Assembly (NCBI RefSeq): GCF_036884655.1
Contig: NC_088335.1
Span: 47,001,001 to 47,065,000 of the forward strand
Length of the DNA: 64,000 nucleotides
Reading direction: 5' to 3'
Source: Musa acuminata AAA Group
Taxonomy: Eukaryota; Streptophyta; Magnoliopsida; Zingiberales; Musaceae
Under the pieces are notes generated by a model. It ran no database searches and was not told the origin of the DNA. It saw nothing but the letters and a program-made list of their open reading frames with translations. Both the position numbers and the translations under genes were made by a program. Positions 1 through 12,600 of the stretch are shown piece by piece (the first letter of the stretch is position 1; the number at the start of each line of letters is the position of its first letter).

Positions 1-1993
1 ATGAGGCAGTTGGCGGTTGACAGGCCATGGACGTGCAGCAGCACAGGGAGGAAGAACGCATGGCGGCTATTGCGTGACAGTGTGAAGAGGGAGAAAGGGC
101 TCATGACTGCTTGCAAGCCCTAAAACATCTGGTTTGAGTCGGAAAAACCTAGCCCTAAGCATCCATTGTTTGGTTCAGGTCCTTTAAAAAGGAAAAACCC
201 AGACCTAACATCTTAAAAAAAAAAAGAAAAGAAAAAAATGGGTCGAACCGCCTGAGATGGACAGGTAAATTGAATTCTTTGCTTTTGACCATGTTTGGCA
301 GATTGGTTGATCTCGACTGGATCCTGCCAGTTGATGGATACTTGCTATTCCAAAATCCTTTTAGGCTATTTCCTCATTCCTGGTGGAGTTGTGCATTCGT
401 TAAATGCATTGATTCAGTGACTGATCGGAGAGATAAAAAGAAGAGAAAAAGCATAAAAAAAAGAGAGAGAAGTTACAGGCGGTACCTGAATTTGGCTGGC
501 TTTAATTAGAAAAAGAAGTTGCATGTTTACCTGCTTGAACTTTCTATCGAGTTCTTTTTATTTGAAGCAAGTGGCAAGTTGAAGCAATGTGTATAACTTT
601 GAAAGACAGCTAATTGTTGATTGGTATCATCTGTAGATCCAAAGCATTAGTCAAACCTTCTAAAAGTCTGGCAGGTACATCAACATGGAAATTTCATACA
701 GGATAACGAAGAACAATGTTATTTTCCCTTCAACTACATTATTACATACTTATAAAGCATCCATGAGTGAATCTATCTTTTTCACTATATACTTGTATAG
801 CATCTCATTAGACTTGTTGTTTGAGGTGATTTTCCTCTTAACAAATATGAAATATCTTGGTTGCTTGATGTTTGGATTTTTAATTTTTTCATATGAATGG
901 ATTTATCATGAGTTATTAATCATTTGTCTGCTCTCATGAACAAAACATAACTCACAAATTAAGTCGAATGGCCATCCATTAAGGTCCTATAATATTATTG
1001 TTACTGGCATCTAATCATTCTTTCTTTGATTCCAGAATGGTCAATCTTTTCTCATTTGATCTTTTACCCACTCTACTAGCTTCTCTTAAATTGCAAATAT
1101 ATTCAAAGTTACTTTCATTTCAGTTTGTGAATTGCAAGACAAAAAAGAAATATCAAAATTATGAGCCAGATGGAGATAGTATTAAATCATAAAACTGTGC
1201 ATATTTTCCATATAATGCAGCCTATATGAACTCAAATTTCTTATATTCTTATCATACATTAATATTTGTTCTTGTCAAGATCTGTGAATTACAAAATAAA
1301 AAAAAACTATTATGCAGGAGAATGGTTGACTTTTCTTTCTTGTTTTGATTCTGAATATGTTAAATGTTTTTGGCAACACTATCATTCACTGTTGTGGCGA
1401 TATTATTGATAGAAACTCTTCTTCATTTGGTCGGATCAGAACTGGTCCCAAATGGTTTCTTGTCCCTGATTGAATCCAACAGAAATTTTCATGTATGCTT
1501 TATGTATTATGTCTATATAGATTCAATTATATCATTTCGTTAGTTTCATTAGTCACCGTTCTTGATTATCTGCTAACTTGTAGTGACAAGAAAAATTATA
1601 TTTTACGTTTGATAGTCTGTCCGAGATTGTGCTGGAGATATTGAATTGATTCATCTTATCTTTGTTAAGTAAGTTATATGGCGTTTTATTCTATGGTGTC
1701 TTATCCTGGCAAAATGAAGCTTGTTTTACTAGATTATTGCCAGACGATATTATTATTTAGTTTCTTGTTGATCCACGTTTGAAACTTTTAAGCTTGAAAA
1801 GGAAAAGAATTCAATTTTATGATTTACAATTTGAATCTAGTTTAAGCTTTTATTTGATCCATATTATGGCCACAATCATGATTTCGATTGTGAATCTGCA
1901 AAATCATGTTGAAAGGGGGGTAGGAGTAGTGGATATTGCAAAGCAGGCCAACTTTTATAGGACGTAAGTAAAGAATGGGAGAAGTTTGTTTAT
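1..1993. other. Non-coding stretch, no gene recognised
   Basis: AT-rich sequence with only short open frames on both strands, none with recognisable domains or codon bias. The first 200 bases are more GC-rich and could be the edge of an old repeat, but I see no terminal structure. It lies downstream of the minus-strand pantothenate kinase gene and of the decayed retroelement at 2.9-6.0 kb. Confidence 0.5.
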
Positions 1994-2142
1994 TTTTACT
2001 CTTAGGATAATTCTGATTGGAGTATTGGAGGAGTCGAGTATGTTTTTAATGCCTGCCAAGAACGGACTTTTACTCTTAGGATAATTCTGATTGGAGTATT
2101 GGAGGAGTCAGAGTATGTTTTTAATGCCTGCCAAGAACGGAC
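1994..2142. repeat. Two-copy tandem duplication, about 74 bp
   Basis: The segment starting TTTTACTCTTAGG and ending AACGGAC occurs twice head to tail (1994-2067 and 2068-2142). The copies differ by about a one-base insertion, so the duplication looks recent. No coding content seen. Confidence 0.85.
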
Positions 2143-2226
2143 GAGAGAGAATTCATGGCCGGATAAAGGATGAATAGGGACAACAACACGTACTACTGCT
2201 TTATAGAAACAAAAGAACTTCGCATT

Positions 2227-2449
2227 GTTTTAAGTTAGGTTCATTGTACCGTATCGTACCAAACGTATCGAGCGATATGTTCTGGTATATCAAATATTTT
2301 TTTATTTTTTTCATATTGTAGTAGTGCTACAGTATAGTACTGTAGCACTGTAGTGGTATCGGACGGTCCGCGTACCGGTAACCTGTCGGATCGGTACGTA
2401 TCGTCCGGTACGAACGGTATGCTTTGGTACGACAGACTTTGGTTTTAAG
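2227..2449 (+). mobile_element. hAT-like MITE, copy a, with 8-bp TSD
   Basis: A 207-bp element (2235-2441) flanked by perfect 8-bp direct repeats GTTTTAAG at 2227-2234 and 2442-2449. Ends resemble TTAGGTTCATTGTACC and, reversed, CAAAGTCTGTCGTACC. The interior is rich in CGGTAC-type motifs around an AT-rich centre with a GTGCTACAGTA / TACTGTAGCAC inverted pair. It matches the copy at 17032-17293 (opposite orientation) along most of its length. An 8-bp TSD plus short imperfect TIRs beginning CA(A/G) fits the hAT superfamily; no transposase is present. Confidence 0.8.
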
Positions 2450-3899
2450 TAACCTCGAAAAACAAAACGGTGTTCTCGAGGACGCTTGCAAGATGGACGG
2501 CGGACTACACTTGGTATGATTCCTGACTACTCTTCGCATTATTTGTGCAGAACTAAATAGTGGCACCAAATCGTCTACCAAACGAGGAAACGCTTCCCAG
2601 GGAGCGGTACTTTTGCCTTGTGTCATGTAAGCCTTGTATTCTATTGTAGAGTTCATTTTCCATGTGGGTCGAGTAAACGGTGTTGGTTGCTTGTTAAATT
2701 GGTATTCCTTTGATCTTTAAAGAAAGCCATATCCAAGTAATGACAAATAAAAGAGATGCAGATTGGTATTCTCTTGATCTGTAAAGAAAGTTGATTGGGA
2801 ATATATTGTATGTCAATCATCGATCGTCTTTAGGTCATTTTTCATCTGTTTGTCATTTTTCATCTGTTTGCTCATGTCGGTAGGAGTTTAAAGTAGATAA
2901 TTTGGGACAGTTGAGAACGATTAGAGATTGTTTCTCATATAATATTTCACGAAATATTTTATCCCTTTGAGATCCGGTATAAAAACTAGTATTCAATACA
3001 AGGTGAAGAGGTTGACTTTTTTTTTACTACTCTTGTACTCTAGGATTTCGAGTTACTAACTGGGGTATTAGCGGGATCGGGTCGGGAAACTCTTTTTAAC
3101 CTCGATCTTAATATAGGTGATACCTCGGGAGTGCTACGTTTCTGCCTCGAAGCTACCTTGGGCAACCTTGTGCATATGAGTTTGGATTACGTTGGGTTGA
3201 CAAAGATGTCTGATATTTTCTCTCATTATATTGACACTAGAAGGAGGGCCCGATGTTGCAAGAACGCTCACTAACCAACCCTCTTAATGAACGCTTGAGC
3301 GATGAGGCTTTGCCAAATCCATAATACTTTTGCTCAAAGGGGGGCAATAGTCACTCTTTCCGCATGTTGACGCATCCACCTTAGCTTAAATGTCGACGCG
3401 ATAGTGGTGTTTATTCAACGACTCAGGCCTTTCACTCCTGGGGTTGACCTCGAGCCACTTGCTTGACCTTTTTGAGGTGTTCTTGAATCTCACCTAGCAG
3501 GTTTAGACACTAACAAGCATGATACAAGTTGTCGCTCCACTTTTGTGGTGGCTAGCCCAACAAACGACGCCACTAGCTTAGTTATGGTCAAAAGGTCAAT
3601 CGCCAGTAGCACCAATGCTCGTAGGGGTCCTTCCACTTGATGTGATGCCAACATCCCAAGAGCGCCCGAGGCCCATGGAATCACTGGCCCCGAAGGCACA
3701 TCGCTCCTCAACTATGGAGTTCAGTGGACTATATCTCTATTGTACCCCACTTGAATCCGAGACTTAGTCGGTAGATTTGATAGAGGATTCCCTACGAATT
3801 TAGCTACGACAAATGGATTGACGTTTGGAGGAGATACGATGAGAATTTCAACAATTTACAAGGGAACGACAAGTTGAACCCACCTTGGGTCGATCGCTA

Positions 3900-4200
3900 T
3901 TCACCTAGGAAATCTAGGAGGAATCAATCTCAGCAAACTTCTGCCTCCCATCATTGGAGGCATTTGATGGTAGTGTTGACCCGATGGAGCACATTGTCGC
4001 TTTCCACGCTCAAATGTCATTGTATAGCACTTCAAACGCCTTGATGTGTCGTGCATTCCCGACCACATTAAGAGGCTTAGCACGAGAATGGCACGTCTGT
4101 CTGAAGTCACTCTTTATTAGTTCTTTTGCTTAGCTCACAAGGGAATTCAAGCTTCACTTTCCTCAAGAATGTGCTCCCGAGGCTATCGACAACAACGTAA
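3900..4200 (+). pseudogene. Ty3/gypsy gag remnant
   Basis: The plus strand carries broken coding sequence. Translated fragments include a stretch like 'ALMCRAFPTTLRGLAREWH' followed by LTREFKLHFPQE, a pattern typical of the Retrotrans_gag domain of plant Ty3/gypsy elements. Stops and frame changes interrupt it, so it cannot make a full gag. Open frames on the minus strand here are shadows. Confidence 0.55.
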
Positions 4201-4210
4201 CTCAAACTTA

Positions 4211-5552
4211 GGGTAAAATATGCTTGTGGTGTGTGGCTAGGGAAAACTCGACTCATGTGAGGAGAAATCTACCATGATAGAGGCACAGGACAAAATGTGC
4301 TCGAGGCGCGTGAGTCGAAAAAAATTAACTCGCGTGAGGAGAAACTTGCCATGATGGGGGGCATAGGGCAAAATGTGCTTGAGGTGCATGAGTAGGGAAA
4401 ATCCGACCCGCATGAAAAGAAACCCACCACGGCCTGAGCATACGATAAAATATGGGCAAGACACGTGAGTCAAAAAAACTCGACCTACATAAGGAGAAAT
4501 ATGTCATAGTAATGATATAGGGCAAAATGTGCTTGAGGCATATGAGTTGGGAAAACCTGATTCACATTAGGAGAAATCTACCACGATAAAGGTACAGGGC
4601 GAAATGTGCTTGAGGAATGTGTCGCGAAAATCTAACTCGTGTGAGGAGAAATCTACTATGCCAAAGGCGTAGGACAAAATGTGCCCGAGGCATATGAGTT
4701 GGGAAAACCTGACGTGTATTCAGAGAAATCCGTTATAATGGAGGCACATGTCAAAATATGCTCGAGGCGCGTGAGTTGAGAAAACTCGACCCTTGTGAGG
4801 AGAAATCCACCACGACGGAGCCACAAGGTAAAATGTACCCAAGACACGTGAGTTGGGAAAATCTAATCCACATGAGTAGAAACCCATTATAGTTGGGGCG
4901 TAAGGCAAAATATGCCTGAGGTGCGTGAGTCGGAAAAACTCGACCTACATGAGGAGAAATCTGCAACGTCAAAAGCATAAGGCAAAATGTGCTCGAGGTA
5001 CGAGTGTCAAAAAATACAACCCACATGAGAAGAAACTCGTCATGACGAAGACAGAAGGCAAAATGTGCTTGACGCATATGAGTCGTGAAAACCTGACCCG
5101 CATGAGTAGAAATCCACAACGACGAAGGCACAAGGCAAAATATACATGAGGTGCATGTCAAAAAAATTCGACTTTCGTGAGAAGAAATCCTTCATGGCAA
5201 AGGTGTCCCGAGATATATGAGTCAGGAAAACCCGACTCGCATGAGGAGAAATCTATCACGACAAAGGCACAAAACAAAATATACCCGAGGTGTATGATTC
5301 GAAAAAATCCAACCCACGTGAGGAGAATTCCATTACAATGGAGATGCAAGTCAAAATATGCTTGAGGCATGTAGTTGAAAAAAACTCAACCCATGTAAAG
5401 AGAAATCCGTCACAACGGATGCATAGTGCAAAACATACCTGAGGCGTGAGCAAGGAAAACTTGACTCTGTGAAGAAAAATCTGTCATGACGGAGACACAT
5501 GACAAAATATGCCCAAAGCGTGAGTCGAGAAAACCCGACTCATGTGAGGAGA
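4211..5552. repeat. Degenerate 77-bp tandem array, about 17 copies
   Basis: A recurring unit built around GGCAAAATGTGCTYGAGG, then a GTGAGT..GAAAA..CGACYC..GTGAGGAGAAA segment, repeats every 76-77 bases (for example near 4292, 4369, 4446, 4522, 4674, 4752, 4829, 4906, 4983, 5060 and 5136, and on to about 5505). One unit near 5200 is shortened. Copies differ by substitutions. As 77 is not a multiple of three, each unit shifts frame, and the several open frames on both strands here are by-products. It sits inside the decayed gypsy element. Confidence 0.85.
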
Positions 5553-6064
5553 TCCCATACGTCCTCATGTCACATGAACTAAACGTGGCACTTCGAACCC
5601 CTTTCATAAGAGCCCTGAAGCACATGCCTTGGGAGGGGGTGATATATGATAAAAAATATATTATCAACTAATCATCATCTAATACGTAATCATCATGTGA
5701 AATCTAGGTGACTTTCCATCCGTCTACTTATGGGAACAAGAATCTAAAACATGTCTAAGGCAAGCAATTTGGGGTTGTCCCCCCTTCGTCGCCCACATAG
5801 ACAAAAGACTAAGAGAAATTCGTTGGGAGCAATTAGAGACTACCTCCCTATAGGATATTTTACGAAATATTCTGCTCATTTTTAACCAAGTATAAAAGCT
5901 CATCTTCAATATGAAACGAGGAGACTGAATTCTTTTGACAACTCAATCAAGACATCAAACATCAAAAATATTTTCCGTCGTCAAAAGTCATATCCAAATA
6001 ACAACAAATGAAAGAGATGCAACGTATCGAACCACTACAGCGACTCGTTTTGGACACATATCAA

Positions 6065-6300
6065 TGTGAAGAGGTTACCCAAATAGATAACCAAATAATA
6101 GTCTTCAACATTGTCCATTATTCACTATAGAATGAGATATACAATAATAAAAAGGAGAACAAAATAGCTACGGATTAATGTGAAGAGGTTCCCAGACTGA
6201 TAACTGAACCAAATAATAGTCTTCAACATTGTCCATTATTCTCTAAAGAATGAGATATACAAATCATATGTTTTTAATAAAAAGGAGAACAAAATAGCTT
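6065..6300. repeat. Two-copy tandem duplication, about 115 bp
   Basis: The segment beginning TGTGAAGAGGTT and containing AATAGTCTTCAACATTGTCC and AAAAGGAGAACAAAATAGCT occurs at 6065-6178 and again at 6179-6300. The second copy has small insertions. It lies just beyond the 3' end of the pantothenate kinase coding sequence and could fall in its 3' UTR or flank. Confidence 0.8.
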
Positions 6301-6481
6301 GAGTACGCACATGAGACAAATCATATGTTTTGCATGAAAATTGATAGAATATCGCCAGAGACCACAACTCTAATGTTTTTAACCATAAGAGTACAAATAA
6401 AAGCTTAAAGACGAGATATGACACCGAACCTCTGTTTTTAATGAACGCAAGCTTGTTTACTATAAATTTCATGGTAATGGT

Positions 6482-6631
6482 CTAAGAGCTTTGCGATTTG
6501 TCCTGTTGCAACTTCTCTAAGTTGGCTCTCAGCTCGGCATTTTCATTTCGCAATCTTTGCACTTCAGCATTTAGTTCTGTGTTCTCGTTCTGTAACCTCT
6601 CCGCTTCTTTCTTCAAGTTCATACTACCACC
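6482..6631 (-). CDS. PANK: PANK exon 17, coiled-coil tail
   Basis: 150 nt giving 49 residues and TAG. After [20 protein letters not shown] it continues with a regular Leu/Asn heptad pattern ([21 protein letters not shown]), a strong coiled coil like a leucine zipper, ending KSQSS. The acceptor TTGTTCAG|GG is good and the phase fits exon 16. This exon takes the place where DUF89 would follow. It could instead be a terminal exon of another transcript; RNA evidence would decide. Confidence 0.65.
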   Translation of the reverse strand, partial: GGSMNLKKEAERLQNENTELNAEVQRLRNENAELRANLEKLQQDKSQSS

Positions 6632-9600
6632 CTGAACAAGCAAAGAATAAGTTGAAATTTTACTCATATTTTCCCAACTTAAATATACAGTAAAAAAGAA
6701 GGTGCCTAGTTCTTACTTTCAAATATAACCCTACTAATTGTCAAAGCTAAGAAAATAAACAAATGGATAATTTATCATCTTACAGATAACTTTACTAGTT
6801 ACAAAAGCTTGCTATAAGCATGGATTAGAAAATGAACATGAAATTAGGGGGAACAAAAATACAGAACAAAAGATCTATTAAGATAGATTACCCTTGGAAT
6901 CTAATAGCAGAAACTTGTGTGACCAACATTTGCTATTTTGTTGTCACGAATATTACACAAAGGAAATAAATCAGAGCAACAAGAACAAGCCGGTCTTAAA
7001 GAGGCTTGCCTATATGATATTAAAAAAACATTGACACCATACAATCTAGAGTCTAGTGCATTAGTTTCATCCTTTTTATGCTGGTCCACTCTTGTTCAGG
7101 TATGTGTTTGTACAAGCAAAAATATTCAGCCAGCAATACCAAAGAACTCTACGACAGCCTAGAATTCTTTGCACAGAGAATGTAGAAGAGGAAGAGGTTG
7201 TTAGCGAGAATAATAAAAAGATGAATGGTGAACTCAAGAGAACCATCGATACATTGCAAATTTTAATAGCATTACATGAATTGTTTGGGGAAGTAATGGG
7301 AATCAATATATAATTGAGATATTAAATATACATAACAAACATATGCTACTTCCGTAACTAATTGTACAAAGATTCTTAAATATTTTGCTCTTTTTACTTC
7401 CTCACTTTCAGTTTCTCACTAACTTCTGTAACTTCAGATTTATGTGCCTCTCTCTCCCTCCCTCTCTCTCTCTCTCTCTCTCAATTGCTTCTTTAGCTTG
7501 TTATCTTTTTGTTATCAGAACAGGCATAATTTTACTTCAACATATAAAGTTCAGAGAAGTTATTTGGGAAGGCCCCAAATCTTGACCTTGCACAAACTTG
7601 TAATTAGTTCAGCTACACTATGATATTAGAATTCCGAGACCATGCAATCATTACGGCACTGTATTGGTTAGTATGCAGTCTTTTGTATTAGAAGATACAA
7701 ATAACAAATTGAACCCACACTCATCCTGAAGATTAGCAAGTTCTTTCAAATTAATTGAACCACAGTTTTCTAGGCACCCACTTCCTAAAGCCTCAATTAA
7801 GAGAAACAGAGTAATAAAACTATATCTAGAAGGTATTCCAGTTATTCATTCATATTCTGTGAAACTCATTTGTTTCATGGTTTACACCACGAGAAAAAGG
7901 GAGTTCTAATGCATGAGCCTTATTCCATGTCTATTCTATAATATAGAAGCTTTCAAATAAGATTTTAAATACCAGTCGTACCAATACATACAAACCAATA
8001 TTTAACAGTTTGAACAAATACCAGGTATCAAAAGGTATCCATCAAAAGTCATGGGAAGTCCAGAAATGATTTTGACCTCATACCAAAACTCAATTTTCAA
8101 CATCTTTTCCAAAAAGCCATACTGAAAGTGTGTTACTAAACAACAGATAGTTGCAAAAGGATCTTTCTTTGCTTCAAAAGCTAGATAAGGCCTTTCCAAA
8201 AGTTAAGCCAAACATGCCCTTACAACTTATTTTTGTAAAACATAGAAAACTTTATAAATAGACATGACTGAGGACCCCTGGTTATAATTATGTAAGCCAG
8301 TAAATTAAGGGCTTCTTATAATTTCATCAAGAATTATCTAGGCACCATAAAATCCTTTCAAACATAGATAACTTCATATCTGATATAGCATGTTGTAGCC
8401 TTCCAGTTGAAAGAGAAACATATTTCGCACCCATATATATTATATAGTAAATCTTTTTTCTAGAATTTGGATTTTTTCAAACTTCAAAACGAGACTTAAA
8501 ACAACTTGACATTCATGAGAGAGGTACTGGGATACAACTTATACGACTAAAGAGACGATGAAGGCAAAAACATGGACAAACCACTTAAGCTCGTCATTCC
8601 GACTTTTGACATTTATTTACATTACTTACCCAGTGTGAATCTTCATTTGATCGACAATCATGGTACGAGGAAAAACAAATTATCTAAACAATATTTGAAT
8701 ATATCAAGGAACAAAGATCATCTTATAAACTTAGACAAGATATAGCATACCTAAGATTTGCTAATTTTAACACAATCTCAGAAATACGAACTCATTGATA
8801 AAAGTATCATGTCCTCCACTATGCCTAGCTAACAATTTGGTCATCAAGTTACTTCTCTGCACTTTTTGAATATCAATAATTGCATATGCACTAGTTGAAA
8901 GCTTGGAGTATATGATGCACATAATACAAGAAATGATAAAAACCATCTAAATATGATTCCAGTTATGAAGAAACAAAATGGAGCTATTTGGCAAGACAAT
9001 GTCACAAATTATAAAACGAGTTCTGTTTCATCACTTACATTGTTAAATATCTGTCTTGGTGAATAAGAAGATGGAGAGTTTCCTCCAATATAAGGAGCAC
9101 CTAGCAAAACTTGTTTCATGACTTCCTTTGTTGCGAAGTCATCAATACCCATGTTCTCATAACTCCAAAATGCACCTACAGCTCCTAAAAACCCTTCGTG
9201 ACATAAAAAGGTTGTTTGTAGCTGACCTTTTGACCTGAAGGATATTAGAAAAATTATATATATGATGAATAAACATTAAAAAATTTGCTTAAAAAATATA
9301 ATCTAATAAATGATTGAGAAACTGTTATATTAACACTAGTAGTCAATATTTGAAATTTAACAGAATGAGTGGAAGAGATATTTAAAGAACAAAAAAGGAC
9401 TTTAATCAATTCTCTAAGGATAATGGTGAATTACCAATATTTCATTGAACAAGAAATCTTGTCCATAATCTTTTCATGACCACATATGTAAGTTCCTCGG
9501 AAGAAAATTTTCTTGAGCCCTGAGAGCTTTGCCACAAAACAGGATATCTGGAACAGATTCATAGCTTAGAAGTGAGAGAACACACTTAAAATTGCCAGAG

Positions 9601-12600
9601 AGCTGAAGAAATGCACCTTGACCAGTTAGGTATGATGAAAAATAAAGAAGATAATAATCTAAAGTCAGGTCTTAAGTTGCATTAAAGTAACATAATCATG
9701 TCAACTTGCATGAAGCAACACTAGAATAAAAAATGTCAAATGAAGTCTCTTGTTTCTTTTAGTAATAAGAGAAAATTCACCAATCTAAATCATTTTGACA
9801 AGGAGAATGTGCGACAGAAAAAAAAAAGAAAAAATATTGATGACCACTATAATTTTAACAAATTTAAGCAGACTCTGATAATATCTTTTACAGGAATTCC
9901 TGAAATAATTTTCTCCAGTCAGTTATGGTTTCCTGGAAAACATCCACTATTTTGTATGAGGTTTGTTTCTTTCAGATTACAGATTGACCCCTTGCACGAA
10001 TTTTATGATTTGCAAGGTAAATAGCTTGAAGAGGAGCTAGCTTCTCGGAAAATAGGTGCCTTGGGTTTCAGAAGGACATAGTAGCTTTCTCCACGTGCAT
10101 ATTGTTGAACCTGGCATAGCTACAGCCTGTAGTAGCAATTATTTTAAAAATTTTGTTTCAGGAGTCTACGCAGCATAGTTCTTGCTGCAAATGAGAATAT
10201 GTGATGGGCACCAGACTAGACATAAAAGGTTGGGATGTTACAGTATATAAGTTGCTGAAATCTAATATCTTCAAAGAAAAATTGATAAATAAAATTTCAA
10301 GAGCTATTGGTACCACATAGTGCTTAACAATTTAAATCCATTAGACTAAAAAGAAACACATGCCATAAATCATAACTCAGAAAGATGTATTTATATTTCA
10401 GATCCTCATTCTTCAACCTGAATGCAATTTACCTAGAGTGAATTGTTAAAAATGGCCTTTTGCAACTGCTTTTCAGATTCAATTTGGATAAGAATCCTCC
10501 CAATAATTATCAACTCTAAGATCACTACTAAACTAATATGAATTTAACTAAACTAGAAGACGAGAAACATGCCTATTTTTATATGGCTACTAATGCCCCC
10601 GATACTCTTATCCTGCTTCGAAAACCAAACTGGTCTAGCATAATTCCTCAAATATAGATATATACACTAAAAAGTAAAAGACCCTCATTGTATCATCTAT
10701 TGTTAACTGTTTCTGCCATCCGCTGCTCCCCAAAGCTGGTTGAATGAAGAAGCCCTCACAAAGATACTAGGGTGACGACAGTGGTTGACACTGGCATGGT
10801 GGATATGGTTTTGGCAACACTCATTGGATGTTGAGAAAGATAAGAACATTCAAAAAGCTGGGTAGAACATCTTGCTTTAATACCAAGATGTCAAAATTAA
10901 GACTCCAGCAAGTCTTTCTCCAATTCGAGGAGAAAAGGCCTCCTGAATTACAAGCTAAAGAATTTACCTACAAAAATAAATTAACTTACTGTGTAGAAGA
11001 CAAAGAAAATATCAATTTATCTACAAAAATAAAATTTTACTGCATAGAAAATAAAGAGAACATCTAAGTTTGAGCCCTCAGGTTCACATCAATATATATA
11101 GTTAATGAAGAGAACTTGCAGGAGAAATATACAATTTGCTGGTAATCTCATTACTGTCCAAATTAAAACAAAACTAACATCTAAGAAACTTCAAATATTA
11201 TCACTGCTAATAGCTAAGCAACTAACTCTCATGTCCTATACCCATATCAGGACTCTTACACATTAAATAAACCCAAAAAATACTATACACAACAACTAAA
11301 AGCCATAACACCGCGTCTGGAATCAGTTACATGGATCATTTCCTGCTATTAAGCATTGTGTCTAAAAAGACTTCAATCTCTGAAAGAGTTACTATAATTA
11401 ACAATGAAAATGCATCAAAAAATCATAGAACAAAAAAGGTACACCCTAAGCTGTTGTCTTATTGCCATAATGAACCCAAAGAGTTCTTGAGCTGATCTGG
11501 CTCAAAAAGATTCCAAAGAATGAACCCAAAGGGTGCTGCAGCATTGTATCATTTGTCGACCATATTTTTCAATGATTAAAAAAAAAAAAACATATTTATT
11601 ACATTGTTTTAGGAAGAAATCAAAGTTTTCTGCAATATCTCAAAAACTGATCAGACCATCATGTATTTACAAGTCCGACCAACGAATGGGACATGAACCA
11701 AGCAACTTCTCCTGGTCCCATCTGAAACTTAGGTTGCTAGATGGGACATGAACCAAGCAACTTCTCCTGGTCCCATCTGAAACTTAGGTTGCTAGGTGGT
11801 AACGTTAGCAACCTGGCTTACCACCAGGTTTAGACTATTGAAGCGTCTACCTGGCCTACCTCTGGTTACTGTATCCAACAGGTACCTATTAAGGGCCTGT
11901 TTGACCTCCCTATAAAATTCCTTTTTCACCCTCTTTCAGTCTTTCCACCCTAGTTTCGTATCTTTTCACTCCCTTTCTCCCAACCTACTTCCCCTCAAAG
12001 TCTCTCCTAGACCCTCTCAAGTTAGCCAAGTTACTTGTAGTGTTCTAGTATCAAATCTTAAAAGCTTGGTTTTATGTACATAAACATGCTTGTTTGTAAA
12101 TGCAAGACATTTTATCAGATTCAATCACTTGTATGCCAGTTGACTTGCGCTATTATGTTAAGCTCATTGAACCAAATCTCAAGATTTACATTTTTCCGAA
12201 GATAATTTTTCAAGGAACTGGTAAATTACACAAGCTCGAAGATCTATAAGTCGAGGATGATTGTACCATTACATGAAAGCATACCAATATCTTTCAGGCA
12301 TTGTAAAAGTGCATGCCATGCTAGCTAGCATGTCCACGCACCAATCAGTACACTACAGATAAAAATTTTGTTTAGTCATGTGTTTGCACCTCTATCACAG
12401 GTTTGCATGGCATGTACTGTTATCTTTCTAGCATGGGACTTGACAATACAGCTGCTTGGTATGACAATCTTTGCAACAAATTACTGGGCGCTGAATTTTT
12501 TCAATTTGAAAACTTCCATATTGATGCAAGAGTAAACAGAAGTTACATATGATGAAAGATGCATATGGGATTATTTCCTCTGGGCATCACTTTTTTACTT

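Larger units (their letters stand above)
2880..5960 (+). mobile_element. Decayed Ty3/gypsy-type LTR element
   Basis: Two diverged direct repeats bound this region: about 2905-3030 and 5829-5940. Both contain ATTTYACGAAATATT, then GGTATAAAA or AGTATAAAAG (TATA-like), then a segment reading roughly TTCAATAyrA..GAGGAGACTGA. Between them is a gag-like remnant on the plus strand and a 77-bp tandem array. The sequence after the left repeat (GATCGGGTCGGGAAACTC, then CTCGATCTTAATATAGGTGA) resembles the R/U5 end of plant Tat-type gypsy LTRs. Exact termini and TSD could not be fixed. No pol recognised. Confidence 0.55.

Noticed and set aside
4211..5552. Array considered as a CRISPR
   Set aside because: Units are contiguous and diverged with no unique spacers, in a eukaryotic genome.
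4237..5671. Many frames of 60-136 codons on both strands
   Set aside because: All arise from the 77-bp array, whose length shifts the frame at each unit.
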